NCBI RefSeq assembly: GCF_000816785.1
Contig: NZ_CP007766.1
Coordinates: forward strand, 310,001 to 374,000
From: Campylobacter peloridis LMG 23910
GTDB taxonomy: Bacteria; Campylobacterota; Campylobacteria; Campylobacterales; Campylobacteraceae
DNA: 64,000 nt
Direction of reading: 5' to 3'
Under the pieces are notes generated by a model that was given only the letters and a program-made list of their open reading frames with translations, was not told where the DNA came from and ran no database searches. Positions 10,018-19,092 of the stretch are shown piece after piece. Position 1 is the stretch's first letter. Each line of letters starts with the position of its first letter. The position numbers were made by a program, and so were the translations under genes.

Positions 10018-10602
10018 ATGAGTAAAAATTTAACTTGGCATACAAGTAGCATTACAAAAACTCAAAGAGCTAAACTTAAAAATCAAAAACCATGTGTTTT
10101 ATGGTTTAGTGGACTTAGTGGTAGTGGTAAATCTACTTTGGCTAATGCGGTTGAAAAAAAACTTTTTGAGCAAGGTTTTCATACCTATCTTTTAGATGGA
10201 GATAATATCCGCCATGGACTTAATAAAGACTTGGGTTTTGATGAAGCTTCAAGAGTAGAAAACATAAGACGCATAGGAGAAGTATGCAAGCTTTTTGTAG
10301 ATGCTGGTATGATAGTTCTTTGTGCTTTTATATCACCTTTTGAAAAAGATAGAAAGCTTATAAAAGATCTTTTAGATGAGGGTGAATATATAGAAATATT
10401 TGTTGATACACCTTTGGAAATTTGTGAAAAAAGAGATCCAAAAGGACTTTATAAAAAAGCAAGAAATGGAGAGATTAAAAATTTCACAGGTATAGATAGC
10501 CCTTATGAAAAACCTAAAAATCCACATATACACATAATAAAAGAAGATCTTAATGAGAATGTAGATATGATTTTGAGATTTTTAAATGGGAGAATTAAAT
10601 GA
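10018..10602 (+). CDS. cysC: Adenylylsulfate kinase
   Basis: Phosphorylates APS to PAPS, the sulfate donor used by sulfotransferases. Walker A GLSGSGKST is at residues 32-40, followed by LDGDNIRHGLNKDLGF and the family pattern KGLYKKARNGEIKNFTGIDSPYE. The start is the ATG at 10018 with AAGGA just before it; a longer in-frame reading into the permease gene has no support. In C. jejuni a CysC relative (Cj1415) instead serves phosphoramidate synthesis. Here the presence of CysD, CysN, a sulfate permease and a sulfotransferase favours genuine APS kinase. The stop overlaps the sulfotransferase start (ATGA). Confidence 0.92.
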   Translation: MSKNLTWHTSSITKTQRAKLKNQKPCVLWFSGLSGSGKSTLANAVEKKLFEQGFHTYLLDGDNIRHGLNKDLGFDEASRVENIRRIGEVCKLFVDAGMIVLCAFISPFEKDRKLIKDLLDEGEYIEIFVDTPLEICEKRDPKGLYKKARNGEIKNFTGIDSPYEKPKNPHIHIIKEDLNENVDMILRFLNGRIK

Positions 10603-12086
10603 CTGCTTATGTGCATATAGGAACTCCGAAAACAGGAACAACTTCTATACAAGATTTTTTATATTTGAATCGAGAAAAACTAGAAATACAAAACACAATT
10701 TATGCAAATTCAATAGAATCTCATACTAGACACAATGTTCTTGTTAATTTTTGTTTTGAATTTAGAAATAATCCTAATTGGGAGAAAATTAGTTTTGAGA
10801 GAATTTTAAAATATCGTTCTAGACTAAAATTATTTTACGCCTTAAAAGAAGAAGTTCTTCAAGCTAAAAGAGACTTTATATTTTCTACCGAAGGAATTAC
10901 TTGGCATTTTTATGATATTAAATATATAAAAATTTTAAAGAAATTTTTTAAAGAATTGGGTTTTAATAGAATTATTTTAATCTTATATTTAAGAAGCACC
11001 AGTGATCTTTTAATATCTTTATCTACACAATTAATAAAAACAAATTATTATTCTATACCTTGTTTTATTAATCCTTGGGAGTATGATAGGCAATATATTT
11101 TTAATAACAAATGGTTGTGCCAAAAGTATTCTGAAATTTTTGGTAAAAAAAATTTAATAGTAAAACTCTTTGATAAAAATGAATTTTTTCAAAGGGATTT
11201 GCTGAAAGATTTTATATATTCTATAGATTTAAAATGGGATGATAATTTTGCAGTACCTTTAAAACAGAATGAAAGTTTAGATTTAATAGGAGTTGAGCTT
11301 TGTAAAGCTTTAAATAATCAGAATAGTAATTATAATGAATTTATGGAATTATATAATAGATATTTTATTTCCAAATCTCCATTTATAAAGTTCTGTCCAC
11401 CGAAAAAAATCATACAATCTTATCTTGATTATTTTGAAGAATCAAACGAATGGGTAAGAAAGGAATTCTTTCCTCACAAAGAAAGATTATTTCCAAAAAA
11501 AGACTTGAGTAATTATAAAGAAAATTATGAACTTAAAGAAATGAAACCAGAATACTGGGATAAAATAGCAGAATTTGTAGCCGATGTTGTTAAGAAAAAA
11601 AATAAAATTATTGAAGATAATACTAATGTTATTCAAAAGAAAAATGAAATCATAAAAGAAAAAGAACAAATTATTAACTTTAAATTATCTCAGCTTAATC
11701 AAATCCAATCGAAACTATCCTTCCAAACTAAATATGGCACAACCAAAACAAGAATTCAAAATCAACTCTCTTATAAACTAGGTCAAGCTATGATAGTTAA
11801 TTCTAAATCTATACTAGGTTATATAAGAATGCCTTTTGTATTATCTTACATCAAAGATAAACACAAACAAGAACAAAAAATCTACCAAGAAAAAATAAAA
11901 AAAGATCCTTCCCTAAAACTACCTCCATTAGAAGATTATCCTGATTATCAAGAAGCCTTAAAACTTAAAAATCATCTTTCTTATAAACTAGGACAAGCTC
12001 TTATAAAAGCTAACAAAACTTGGTATAAGGGTGGGTATGTTAAGATGTTGTCTGAGATATGGAAATTAAGAAAATATAATATATAA
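10599..12086 (+). CDS. Sulfotransferase-family protein with coiled-coil and LSYKLG tail
   Basis: The N-terminus YVHIGTPKTGTTSIQDFL is the 5'-phosphosulfate-binding P-loop of PAPS-dependent sulfotransferases (GTPKTGTT at residues 8-15), and FIFSTEGI and LYLRS further on fit the 3'-phosphate-binding region. Residues 1 to ~320 are the catalytic part. A lysine/glutamate-rich coiled coil follows (about 325-370). A tail then carries two units that start LSYKLGQA. Placed directly after cysC with a 4-base overlap, it is the obvious consumer of PAPS and probably sulfates the capsule. The same tail occurs on the split gene at 16271-17787, which suggests a shared partner or location. The acceptor sugar is unknown. 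Confidence 0.8.
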   Translation: MTAYVHIGTPKTGTTSIQDFLYLNREKLEIQNTIYANSIESHTRHNVLVNFCFEFRNNPNWEKISFERILKYRSRLKLFYALKEEVLQAKRDFIFSTEGITWHFYDIKYIKILKKFFKELGFNRIILILYLRSTSDLLISLSTQLIKTNYYSIPCFINPWEYDRQYIFNNKWLCQKYSEIFGKKNLIVKLFDKNEFFQRDLLKDFIYSIDLKWDDNFAVPLKQNESLDLIGVELCKALNNQNSNYNEFMELYNRYFISKSPFIKFCPPKKIIQSYLDYFEESNEWVRKEFFPHKERLFPKKDLSNYKENYELKEMKPEYWDKIAEFVADVVKKKNKIIEDNTNVIQKKNEIIKEKEQIINFKLSQLNQIQSKLSFQTKYGTTKTRIQNQLSYKLGQAMIVNSKSILGYIRMPFVLSYIKDKHKQEQKIYQEKIKKDPSLKLPPLEDYPDYQEALKLKNHLSYKLGQALIKANKTWYKGGYVKMLSEIWKLRKYNI

Positions 12087-12118
12087 TTTATATTAAAAAT
12101 ATTGCAGTGTGAGTAAGT

Positions 12119-13120
12119 ATGTTAAAAATAGCCTTAATTGCTGATGAATTAACCTATGCCTCTTTAAAAGCAGAAGATGGAGTAATTATAAAAAATATAA
12201 CTCCATTGAATTATAAGTTAGTATTTTATTTTTGGAAACCTGATTTTTTATTTGTTGAGTCAGCTTGGCATGGCTTTAAAAATAAATGGAAATATAAAAT
12301 CGCTTCATACCCTGATTATCCAAGAAGAAATAATAGAAAATTACAAAAGCTTGTTAATTTTGCAAAAATGTTAAATATTCCTACGGTATTTTGGAACAAA
12401 GAAGATGATGTACATTTTGATAGATTTATCAATAGTGCAAAGTTATTTGAGTTTGTTTTTACTGTTGATGAAAATTGCATATCAAAGTATAAATCTTATG
12501 TAGGAAAAAATTCTTATGTGGATGTTTTACCTTTTGCTGTTCAATCCAAATTTCATAATTTTACTGGATTTAATTTTATATCCAGTAAAGCTAATTTTGT
12601 TGGGAGTTACTCAAGACACATACATGAAAAAAGAAGATTTTATCAAGATATGATGTTTGAGTTATCGTCCAAGATTAATAATCTTGATATTTATGATAGA
12701 AATTCAGATAGAAAATCTATAAACTATAGATATCCAAATTTTAAAGGCATGCAAATTTATCCTTCGGTTGAGTATAAAAAAACAGCAGAGATATATAAAA
12801 AATATCTAATTTCTTTAAATGTTAATACTATAGAAAATTCCCCTACTATGTTTTCAAGAAGACTTATAGAGATTATAGCTTGTGGAGGTGTAGCTATTAC
12901 TAATCACACACCAGCTGTTGAAAAATATTTCAAAGATTATTGTTATTCATTTCAAACCGAGGAAGAATTAAAAGATTTGTTATATAGGTTTAAAAAAGAT
13001 GGTTTAAATGAAGATGATAAGATAAGGTTGAAAAAAGGAGTTGAATTTATCGCAAAAAATCATACGTGGAAGCAAAGATTAGAACAAATTATAGATACTA
13101 TAGGTATAAAAAAATGCTAA
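12119..13120 (+). CDS. Glycosyltransferase, GT-B type (CgeB-like)
   Basis: 333 residues. The N-terminal part has FLFVESAWHG and PTVFWNKEDDVHFD; the C-terminal part has NFVGSYSRHIHEKR, then ENSPTMFSRRLIEIIACGG and VEKYFKDY. These are typical of CgeB-like/GT1-related transferases, where the RRLIEIIACGG segment belongs to the nucleotide-sugar site. It probably adds a capsular sugar; donor and acceptor are not readable. It follows the sulfotransferase gene after 32 bases and overlaps kpsC by 7 bases, so it belongs to the same transcription unit. Confidence 0.75.
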   Translation: MLKIALIADELTYASLKAEDGVIIKNITPLNYKLVFYFWKPDFLFVESAWHGFKNKWKYKIASYPDYPRRNNRKLQKLVNFAKMLNIPTVFWNKEDDVHFDRFINSAKLFEFVFTVDENCISKYKSYVGKNSYVDVLPFAVQSKFHNFTGFNFISSKANFVGSYSRHIHEKRRFYQDMMFELSSKINNLDIYDRNSDRKSINYRYPNFKGMQIYPSVEYKKTAEIYKKYLISLNVNTIENSPTMFSRRLIEIIACGGVAITNHTPAVEKYFKDYCYSFQTEEELKDLLYRFKKDGLNEDDKIRLKKGVEFIAKNHTWKQRLEQIIDTIGIKKC

Positions 13121-15099
13121 ATGGTTATTGTTTTTATATAAACAATTTTATTCAAATATTTTACAAAAAAAACTTTATAGGATGGGGAAGAAAACGTACT
13201 GGCAGATGGGCTTCTTTTTTATATAAAAAATTTAATGGTTCTTTGATTTTATTGGAGGATGGCTTTTTGCGCTCGCTAAATTTAGGTGTAGAAAATAGTC
13301 CGAGTTTTTCTATAGTTAAAGATGATGTGGGAATTTACTATGATGCTACTGCACCATCTAAGCTTGAAAATATTCTAAACACTTATGAGTTTAGCCCCGA
13401 AGAATTAAAGCAAGCAAAAAAAGCCATAGAACTTATAAAAAAAGAAAAACTTAGCAAGTATAATAATAATCTTTGCATACCAAAAGAGCTTTTTAGCACA
13501 AACGAAGAACGCGTATTAATCATCACTCAAGTAGCAAATGATGCTTCTCTTAAATTTGGCTTAGCTGAGAATTTTTCAACTCAAGATATCATAAATGATG
13601 CTATCAAAGAAAATCCAAATGCTAAAATATACATTAAAATTCATCCTGATGTATTAAGTGGTAAAAAGCAAAGTGATTTTAACGCACAAGATTTACCAAG
13701 TAAATGTGTAGTTATAAAAGAAAATTACAATCCCATAGAATTGCTAAGTCATTTTAAAAAAGTTTATACTAAAACTTCTGGTATGGGCTTTGAAGCTTTG
13801 ATGGTGGGACGAGAATGCGTGTGCTATGGCATGCCTTTTTATGCAGGTTGGGGTTTAACGCAAGATAAACAAGTATGCAAAAGAAGGCTTAGAAAAAGAG
13901 CTTTAGAAGAAATCTTTTATGCTGCTTATATTTTATATAGTGAGTATTTTAACCCTTATTTAAACCAAAAAAGCGATATTTTTGATACTATTCATACTCT
14001 AGTAAAATATAAAAAGATAGAACAAGCTAATTCAAATACTTTATATTTTTTAGGTTTTTCTAAATGGAAAAGAGAATATATAAAACCTTTTTTCAAAGCC
14101 AAAAACAATAAAATCATTTTTTTAAACTCACTTGACGGGCTTTATAAAGCGAATTTAAATCCTGAAGATAAAATTTTTATTTGGGGTAAAAAGCATGATA
14201 AAACTTTACTAGCTAAAGATTTTAATAATGAAATTTTTCTAGTAGAAGATGGCTTTTTACGCTCAGTTTTTTTGGGCTCAGATCTCACGCGCCCTTTTTC
14301 TTTGATAGTAGATTGCAAAGGTTTGTATGTTGATCCAAGCAAACCAAGTGATTTAGAAGATATTTTGCAAAATCATGAATTTGATGAGAGTTTAAAACAA
14401 AGAGCTAAAAAGCTTATCACCACCATCACGCAAAATAAATTTTCAAAGTATAATGGCCTAAAACATGAAAAGCTAAATTTTAATACCAACAAAAAAATCA
14501 TTTTAATCCCCGCTCAAGTAGAAGATGATGCTTCTATGATTTTAGGGGGTGGCGGTTTTGATACCTTAAAACTTCTACAAAGCGTAAGAAAGGCCAATGA
14601 AAACGCCTTCATAGTTTTTAAACCCCACCCTGATGTTTTAAGTGGCAACCGCAAAGGCTTAAAAGATAAAAGCATTATTTTAAAATACTGCGATGAAATT
14701 ATAGAAAATGTCAGCATAGATAGTGCTATAAATGCATGCGATGAAGTGCATACCATAACTTCTACAAGTGGATTTGACGCTCTTTTGCGTGGTAAAAAAG
14801 TAGTAGTTTATGGTAAGCCTTTTTATGCAGGTTGGGGTTTGACTACAGATTTGCATGAAATCCCAAGACGTACAAGAGTGCTTAGTTTAGAAGAGTTAGT
14901 TGCGGGAGTTTTGATCCTTTATCCAAGATACATTCACCCAAAGAGCAAAAATTTATGTGAAGTTGAGCTTGCATTAGATATAATGCTAAAAATGCAAAAA
15001 GATTATTTTTCCAAGTTTTATTTGCGTTGGTTTATGGATGTTAGAATTTATATATTAAGAAAAATACGAAGATTAGTAGAATTTATTTTGATTAGATGA
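13114..15099 (+). CDS. kpsC: Capsule beta-Kdo transferase KpsC
   Basis: Builds, with KpsS, the poly-Kdo linker that joins group 2 capsules to their lipid anchor. The 661-residue protein shows the two tandem modules expected. Each has an EDGFLRS motif (LLEDGFLRSLNLG and LVEDGFLRSVFLG), an IKIHPDVLSG or FKPHPDVLSG motif, and a FYAGWGLT motif. I chose the ATG at 13114, which overlaps the stop of the glycosyltransferase (ATGCTAA); an earlier in-frame start would run far into that gene. It overlaps kpsS by 4 bases. Base composition is less extreme than in the variable capsule genes upstream, as expected for the conserved end of the locus. Confidence 0.95.
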   Translation: MLNGYCFYINNFIQIFYKKNFIGWGRKRTGRWASFLYKKFNGSLILLEDGFLRSLNLGVENSPSFSIVKDDVGIYYDATAPSKLENILNTYEFSPEELKQAKKAIELIKKEKLSKYNNNLCIPKELFSTNEERVLIITQVANDASLKFGLAENFSTQDIINDAIKENPNAKIYIKIHPDVLSGKKQSDFNAQDLPSKCVVIKENYNPIELLSHFKKVYTKTSGMGFEALMVGRECVCYGMPFYAGWGLTQDKQVCKRRLRKRALEEIFYAAYILYSEYFNPYLNQKSDIFDTIHTLVKYKKIEQANSNTLYFLGFSKWKREYIKPFFKAKNNKIIFLNSLDGLYKANLNPEDKIFIWGKKHDKTLLAKDFNNEIFLVEDGFLRSVFLGSDLTRPFSLIVDCKGLYVDPSKPSDLEDILQNHEFDESLKQRAKKLITTITQNKFSKYNGLKHEKLNFNTNKKIILIPAQVEDDASMILGGGGFDTLKLLQSVRKANENAFIVFKPHPDVLSGNRKGLKDKSIILKYCDEIIENVSIDSAINACDEVHTITSTSGFDALLRGKKVVVYGKPFYAGWGLTTDLHEIPRRTRVLSLEELVAGVLILYPRYIHPKSKNLCEVELALDIMLKMQKDYFSKFYLRWFMDVRIYILRKIRRLVEFILIR

Positions 15100-16274
15100 A
15101 TTTAAGTAAAAAATTAAAAAAATTTTCTGGAAAAAATGTTTTATTGCTCCAAGGACCTGTGGGAGGATTTTTTCGTAAAATTGCTACAAAAATTCCACAA
15201 GCTAAGGTTTATAAAGTAAATTTTAATGGCGGGGATTTTTTCTTTTATCCTTTTAAAAGCATTAATTATACTAAAAGTTTAGCCGAGCTTGAAGACTTTT
15301 ATCAAAAGCTTTTTGAAGAAAAGCAAATTCAAGTTATCATTATGTATAATGATTGTAGAAAAGTGCATGAAATCGCCATTAGTGTTGCCAAGCAAATGGG
15401 TATTGAAGTATGGATTTTTGAAGAAGGCTATATAAGACCAAATTTCATTACTTTTGAAAAAGGCGGAGTGAATGCAAACTCAACTTTACCAAGAGAAAAA
15501 GAATTTTATATAAACCAAAATAAATTCAACAAAGATTTCAAAACAAAGAATTTTTCTGGCTCATTTAAAAATATGGCTTTTGCTTCTTTTTTATACTGGC
15601 TTTTTGCTGCTTTGTTTTCTTGGTATTTTAATAATTCTTTACACCATAGAAGCTTAAAATTATTTGACTTTTTACCTTGGTTTTTATCTTTATACAGAAA
15701 GAAAAAATACAAAATTACTGAAAAAGCAATCAATGAAAAAATTCTTTCATTAAAGCAAAAGTATTTTTTAGCTATTTTACAAGTGCATAATGATACCCAA
15801 CTTTCACATCATTATAAAAAAACTACAGAAAAATTTATAGAAGAAGTGATTGTTTCTTTTGCAAATCATGCTAAAGTAAAGTCTTATCTAATTTTTAAAC
15901 ATCATCCTATGGATCGTGGTTATAGAGACTATACTAAGCTTATAAAAGATTTGAGTTTAAAATACAATGTCGAGGGTAGAATCTTATATGTGCATGATTT
16001 ACACTTGCCTACACTTTTAATCAATACAAAAGGAACCATTGTTATAAACAGCACAGTGGGACTTTCTGCTTTATATCACAATAGCCCCTTAAAGGTAATG
16101 GGTAAAGCCTTTTATGATATAGAAGGTTTGACTTATCAAAAAAGCTTGCATACTTTTTGGAAAGAGTGCAGGGCATATAAGCCTGATGCTGTTTTACACG
16201 CTAAATTTAGAAATTATGTGATATATAAAACCCAAGTTAATGGGAATTTTTTCAAAAATACTAGTTTAGATTAA
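15096..16274 (+). CDS. kpsS: Capsule beta-Kdo transferase KpsS
   Basis: Adds the first Kdo to the phosphatidylglycerol acceptor of group 2 capsules, partner of KpsC. 392 residues with LLLQGPVGGFFRKI at the N-terminus, YNDCRKVHEIA, WIFEEGYIRPNFIT, FKHHPMDRGYRDY and STVGLSAL, all characteristic of the KpsS/LipB family. It starts inside the end of kpsC (ATGA overlap) and ends against a convergent gene, overlapping its stop by 4 bases. It marks the conserved border of the capsule locus. Confidence 0.94.
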   Translation: MNLSKKLKKFSGKNVLLLQGPVGGFFRKIATKIPQAKVYKVNFNGGDFFFYPFKSINYTKSLAELEDFYQKLFEEKQIQVIIMYNDCRKVHEIAISVAKQMGIEVWIFEEGYIRPNFITFEKGGVNANSTLPREKEFYINQNKFNKDFKTKNFSGSFKNMAFASFLYWLFAALFSWYFNNSLHHRSLKLFDFLPWFLSLYRKKKYKITEKAINEKILSLKQKYFLAILQVHNDTQLSHHYKKTTEKFIEEVIVSFANHAKVKSYLIFKHHPMDRGYRDYTKLIKDLSLKYNVEGRILYVHDLHLPTLLINTKGTIVINSTVGLSALYHNSPLKVMGKAFYDIEGLTYQKSLHTFWKECRAYKPDAVLHAKFRNYVIYKTQVNGNFFKNTSLD

Positions 16275-16708
16275 ATTTTCTTTTTATAGTTTTTTGCAAT
16301 CTTTTTTAGTTTAAAAGGTAAGCTTAAATAGCCTATTTTAAAAGGGGTTCTTGAGGCTTGTAAAAGTGCATTGCCTAAAAGATAAGGTAAGTGAGTTTTG
16401 GCTATTTGAGCGTGTTTATAGTCTGCATAAGCTTTTAGTGGCGGTAGGTTTTTTTGATATTTTTGATTTTTAAAATGCTCTTTTTTGATTTTTCTTAGTT
16501 CAAAAGGTATTTTAAAGCAATCTAAATAACTTTTGCTATTTTTCATGATAGCTTCCCCAAGCTTATAGCTTAGCCTTTCTTTTATCCTTAAGCTAGCTCC
16601 ATAAAGTTTATTGTTTTGATGAATAAATATCTCATATTCGTTTTTTAAGTCTTTGTGGTCTAAAAAACGCAAAAGATTATGATTTTGACTTTGTAAAAAA
16701 GTTTGCAT
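16271..16708 (-). CDS. C-terminal fragment of a frameshifted SGNH-type gene (LSYKLG tail)
   Basis: 145-residue frame that continues the gene at 16660-17787 after a frameshift. Probably not expressed as a separate protein: its first ATG lies inside the upstream coding sequence, and it overlaps that frame by 49 bases. It carries the same tail as the sulfotransferase at 10599-12086: LSYKLGEA, NSKS, PFELRKIKKEH, LPPLKAYADY and a second unit HLPYLLGNALLQA. Deleting one unit of the 8-bp repeat at 16702-16717 would join both parts into one 502-residue protein. The gene is convergent with kpsS. Confidence 0.7.
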   Translation of the reverse strand: MQTFLQSQNHNLLRFLDHKDLKNEYEIFIHQNNKLYGASLRIKERLSYKLGEAIMKNSKSYLDCFKIPFELRKIKKEHFKNQKYQKNLPPLKAYADYKHAQIAKTHLPYLLGNALLQASRTPFKIGYLSLPFKLKKIAKNYKKKI

Positions 16709-17787
16709 ATTTGCATATCAAGTTTTTTTAGTTCATGGTATTCTAGTGCTAATTCTTTATAAAATGCTATAGGTGGTATTAAAGAATCATGGGTATTTGT
16801 AAGATAATTTTTACATTCAATCTTTTTATCATTATCATTTTCTAAAAGTAAAATTCCTATTAAGTCTACATAATCAAGCCTTGGTGTTTTTTCATTTGCT
16901 ATGCTTAAGCCTGAACTTTCCTCGCTTTGCTTGATAATTTGCGTATTAACATACAAAAAGGTTTGCTCATCACAAATTGCTTTTTCATTTTGTATATCTT
17001 GAAAAGTATTGATAAGTCCAAAATTTTTTACTAATTTAAAAGATGAGTTCTCAATGCTTATAGATGATATAGCATGGGTTGATGAGCTAGTGTGATTCCA
17101 AGTATGTATACCTAAAATTTGATTACCAATAAATTCTTTTGGAAAAATCAATTTTTCTTTAGAATTAATTCTTCTTATTTCTTCGCAAAAGAAGGAATTT
17201 TTATGGCATATTTTAGGAAAATTTGAAGGGAAGTATATAAAAAAATTCCTTTTAGAGCATGGGATATTTTCTTTAGATTTCTTAAAAGTTTTTAAATTTT
17301 TTATAATGTTTTTACCAAGTTCTTGCATAGCAAGTGGCATAGGATGAAAATTGTAATTTTTGCTAAAAGCATAAAGGTTATTTTGGTGAAAATACACATC
17401 CACATCAATTACATTAAAACCATAATAAGCACAATTTTTTCTATGTGTTTCATTGATAGCTTTTGATTTATCATTGCAAGCTGGTATAGGAAGTATAAGC
17501 ACTATAGTAGTTTTGTTTGCTTTATAAAGTTCTTCGTAAAAATAGTCAATATTTCTAAGTATAATTTTCAAACTTATAGGGCTTAAGTAATCATTAATAT
17601 TTGATTCACTGATGAGAAAATCACTTTTTTGTATAGTTTGTTTATGGCGTATTAACTCATAAAGATTTTGCAAAGAAGAACTAAGTCCTAAAGCATAATT
17701 ATGCAAAGTGATATCTTTATCTTCAAGACCTACTCTAAGTCCGTTTTTTACTACGCTATTGCTACCACCTAGTAAAACTATATCCAT
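16660..17787 (-). CDS. SGNH hydrolase-like protein, N-terminal part of a frameshifted gene
   Basis: 375-residue frame beginning MDIVLLGGSNSVVKNG, a variant SGNH/GDSL block I. SESNIND and NFHPMPLAMQELG are further SGNH-like elements, the latter placing a histidine near residue 153. A beta-rich middle domain follows, with GIHTWNHTSSSTHA. The natural product should continue into the LSYKLG tail encoded at 16271-16708, but an 8-bp tandem duplication shifts the frame and adds a false end (KLFYKVKIIIFCVF). Such proteins often add or remove acyl groups on surface glycans; the role here is inference. Transcribed opposite to the capsule operon, with a 162-base gap to the divergent hydrolase gene. Confidence 0.65.
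   Translation of the reverse strand: MDIVLLGGSNSVVKNGLRVGLEDKDITLHNYALGLSSSLQNLYELIRHKQTIQKSDFLISESNINDYLSPISLKIILRNIDYFYEELYKANKTTIVLILPIPACNDKSKAINETHRKNCAYYGFNVIDVDVYFHQNNLYAFSKNYNFHPMPLAMQELGKNIIKNLKTFKKSKENIPCSKRNFFIYFPSNFPKICHKNSFFCEEIRRINSKEKLIFPKEFIGNQILGIHTWNHTSSSTHAISSISIENSSFKLVKNFGLINTFQDIQNEKAICDEQTFLYVNTQIIKQSEESSGLSIANEKTPRLDYVDLIGILLLENDNDKKIECKNYLTNTHDSLIPPIAFYKELALEYHELKKLDMQICKLFYKVKIIIFCVF
16702..16717. repeat. 8-bp perfect tandem duplication that causes a frameshift
   Basis: TTTGCATA occurs twice in direct succession (16702-16709 and 16710-16717). Removing one copy turns the two overlapping minus-strand frames into a single 503-codon reading frame (1517 minus 8 bases = 1509), reading LDMQTFLQSQ across the joint. 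The repeat is therefore the probable inactivating or switching mutation. Confidence 0.85.
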
Positions 17788-17949
17788 TCAAGTTCTTTCT
17801 TTTATAAAAATTTATTCATTTTATAAAATATTATTTAATAGATAATTTCAGAGTAAAAATCTCCATTAAACCTTTTAAATTAAGCATTTGACAAAGATAA
17901 TAACTTTAGATATATTTTTGAATTCATTTTAAACTAGTTTAGGATTTTG

Positions 17950-19080
17950 ATGGATAAAATGTGCCAAAAAAGAGATGTTTTTTATATAGCTGGTTATGAT
18001 CCTAGAGGATATAGGCATTATTATGCTATGTTTAAAAAAAACTTAGCTTTACAAAATGAACTTTTAAATTATGATTATACTTTATCAAAAGCTCAAGTTA
18101 ATACATATGTTTTTTGGCAAATTCAAACTCCGCATACAAACACTACTTATACTTTTTTAAGCTGGAATGATATAGTTAAAAAAAACTGGTCAGAGGGCAT
18201 TAAAGACGCCTTGAGTGATTGTTATGATGTTTTTAGAATTTTTATTATAACAGGGCTTTTTATAAAATTTGGTAAAGAATCCCCTTATCAGCTTATTACA
18301 GGTTATTACCCATTTTTTTATGTGCTTTTGAGTTTGATTTTTACTTTATTTTGTGCTTTTGGAAGTTTATTTTATTTGCAAAATTTTCATATAATTTTTG
18401 GCATTTTAGCTTTTATTGCGTGTTTAGTGTTTTTACCAAAAATGCTTTATAGATTAGGAAAAAAATTAGCTGTTTTTTGGATAGCTAGAATTTGCTCTTT
18501 TTGTGCTAATTGGGAGAAAAATTCTCAAGGTGAGCTTGAATTAAGAATGGATGATTTTGCTAGAGTTATCTTTGAAAAACTAAAAGAAAATGAAAATGAT
18601 AAAAACTACGAACTCATCTTAAGTGCACATAGTGTAGGAACGGTGCTTTGTATAAATGTTTTAGCTAAAGTGTTAAAAAAATGTGAAAAAGAAAATATCT
18701 CTTTTAAAAATTTAAAAATTTTAACCTTAGGTGAATGTATACCTTTAGTAAGTTATCAAAAAATATCTTATGATTTTAAAAAAGATTTAGAGTATTTAGG
18801 AAGTAAAAATTTAATATGGTATGATTTTACTTCTATTATCGATGGGGCTTGTTTTGCACAGGTTGATTTCATACGCACAAGTGGAGTAAAAGCACAATTT
18901 AGTCCAAGATACCTTTCGGCTAAATTTCATACCTTATACACAAAGCAAGATTATAAAAAAATCAAAAGAGACAAATATAAAGCACATTTTTTGTATTTGT
19001 TTGCTACACAAATTCAAGGAGTGTATAATTTTTTTGAATTTATTATAGGGAAAAATAAGCTAGAAGAAAAAATCAAATAG
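17950..19080 (+). CDS. Membrane-anchored alpha/beta hydrolase-like protein
   Basis: About 376 residues with two strongly hydrophobic segments in the middle (around residues 118-160). The following part contains ILSAHSVGTVLCINVLAK, a lipase-type nucleophile elbow (AHSVGT), so an alpha/beta hydrolase fold on the cytoplasmic side is plausible. C. jejuni has a similar membrane protein (Cj1412c) beside kpsS with a P450 next to it, so this is a conserved neighbourhood. Start: ATG at 17950 with AGGA five bases upstream. A TTG directly before it and an ATG at 17959 are alternatives. It runs in one operon with the P450 gene, 12 bases apart. Substrate unknown. Confidence 0.7.
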   Translation: MDKMCQKRDVFYIAGYDPRGYRHYYAMFKKNLALQNELLNYDYTLSKAQVNTYVFWQIQTPHTNTTYTFLSWNDIVKKNWSEGIKDALSDCYDVFRIFIITGLFIKFGKESPYQLITGYYPFFYVLLSLIFTLFCAFGSLFYLQNFHIIFGILAFIACLVFLPKMLYRLGKKLAVFWIARICSFCANWEKNSQGELELRMDDFARVIFEKLKENENDKNYELILSAHSVGTVLCINVLAKVLKKCEKENISFKNLKILTLGECIPLVSYQKISYDFKKDLEYLGSKNLIWYDFTSIIDGACFAQVDFIRTSGVKAQFSPRYLSAKFHTLYTKQDYKKIKRDKYKAHFLYLFATQIQGVYNFFEFIIGKNKLEEKIK

Positions 19081-19092
19081 GAGGTAAACATC

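Noticed and set aside
1-17800. Poly-G/C tracts for phase variation in the capsule genes
   Set aside because: No run of eight or more G or C was found; the longest G runs are about five. Runs of T such as 1712-1720 are expected by composition and the frames are intact.
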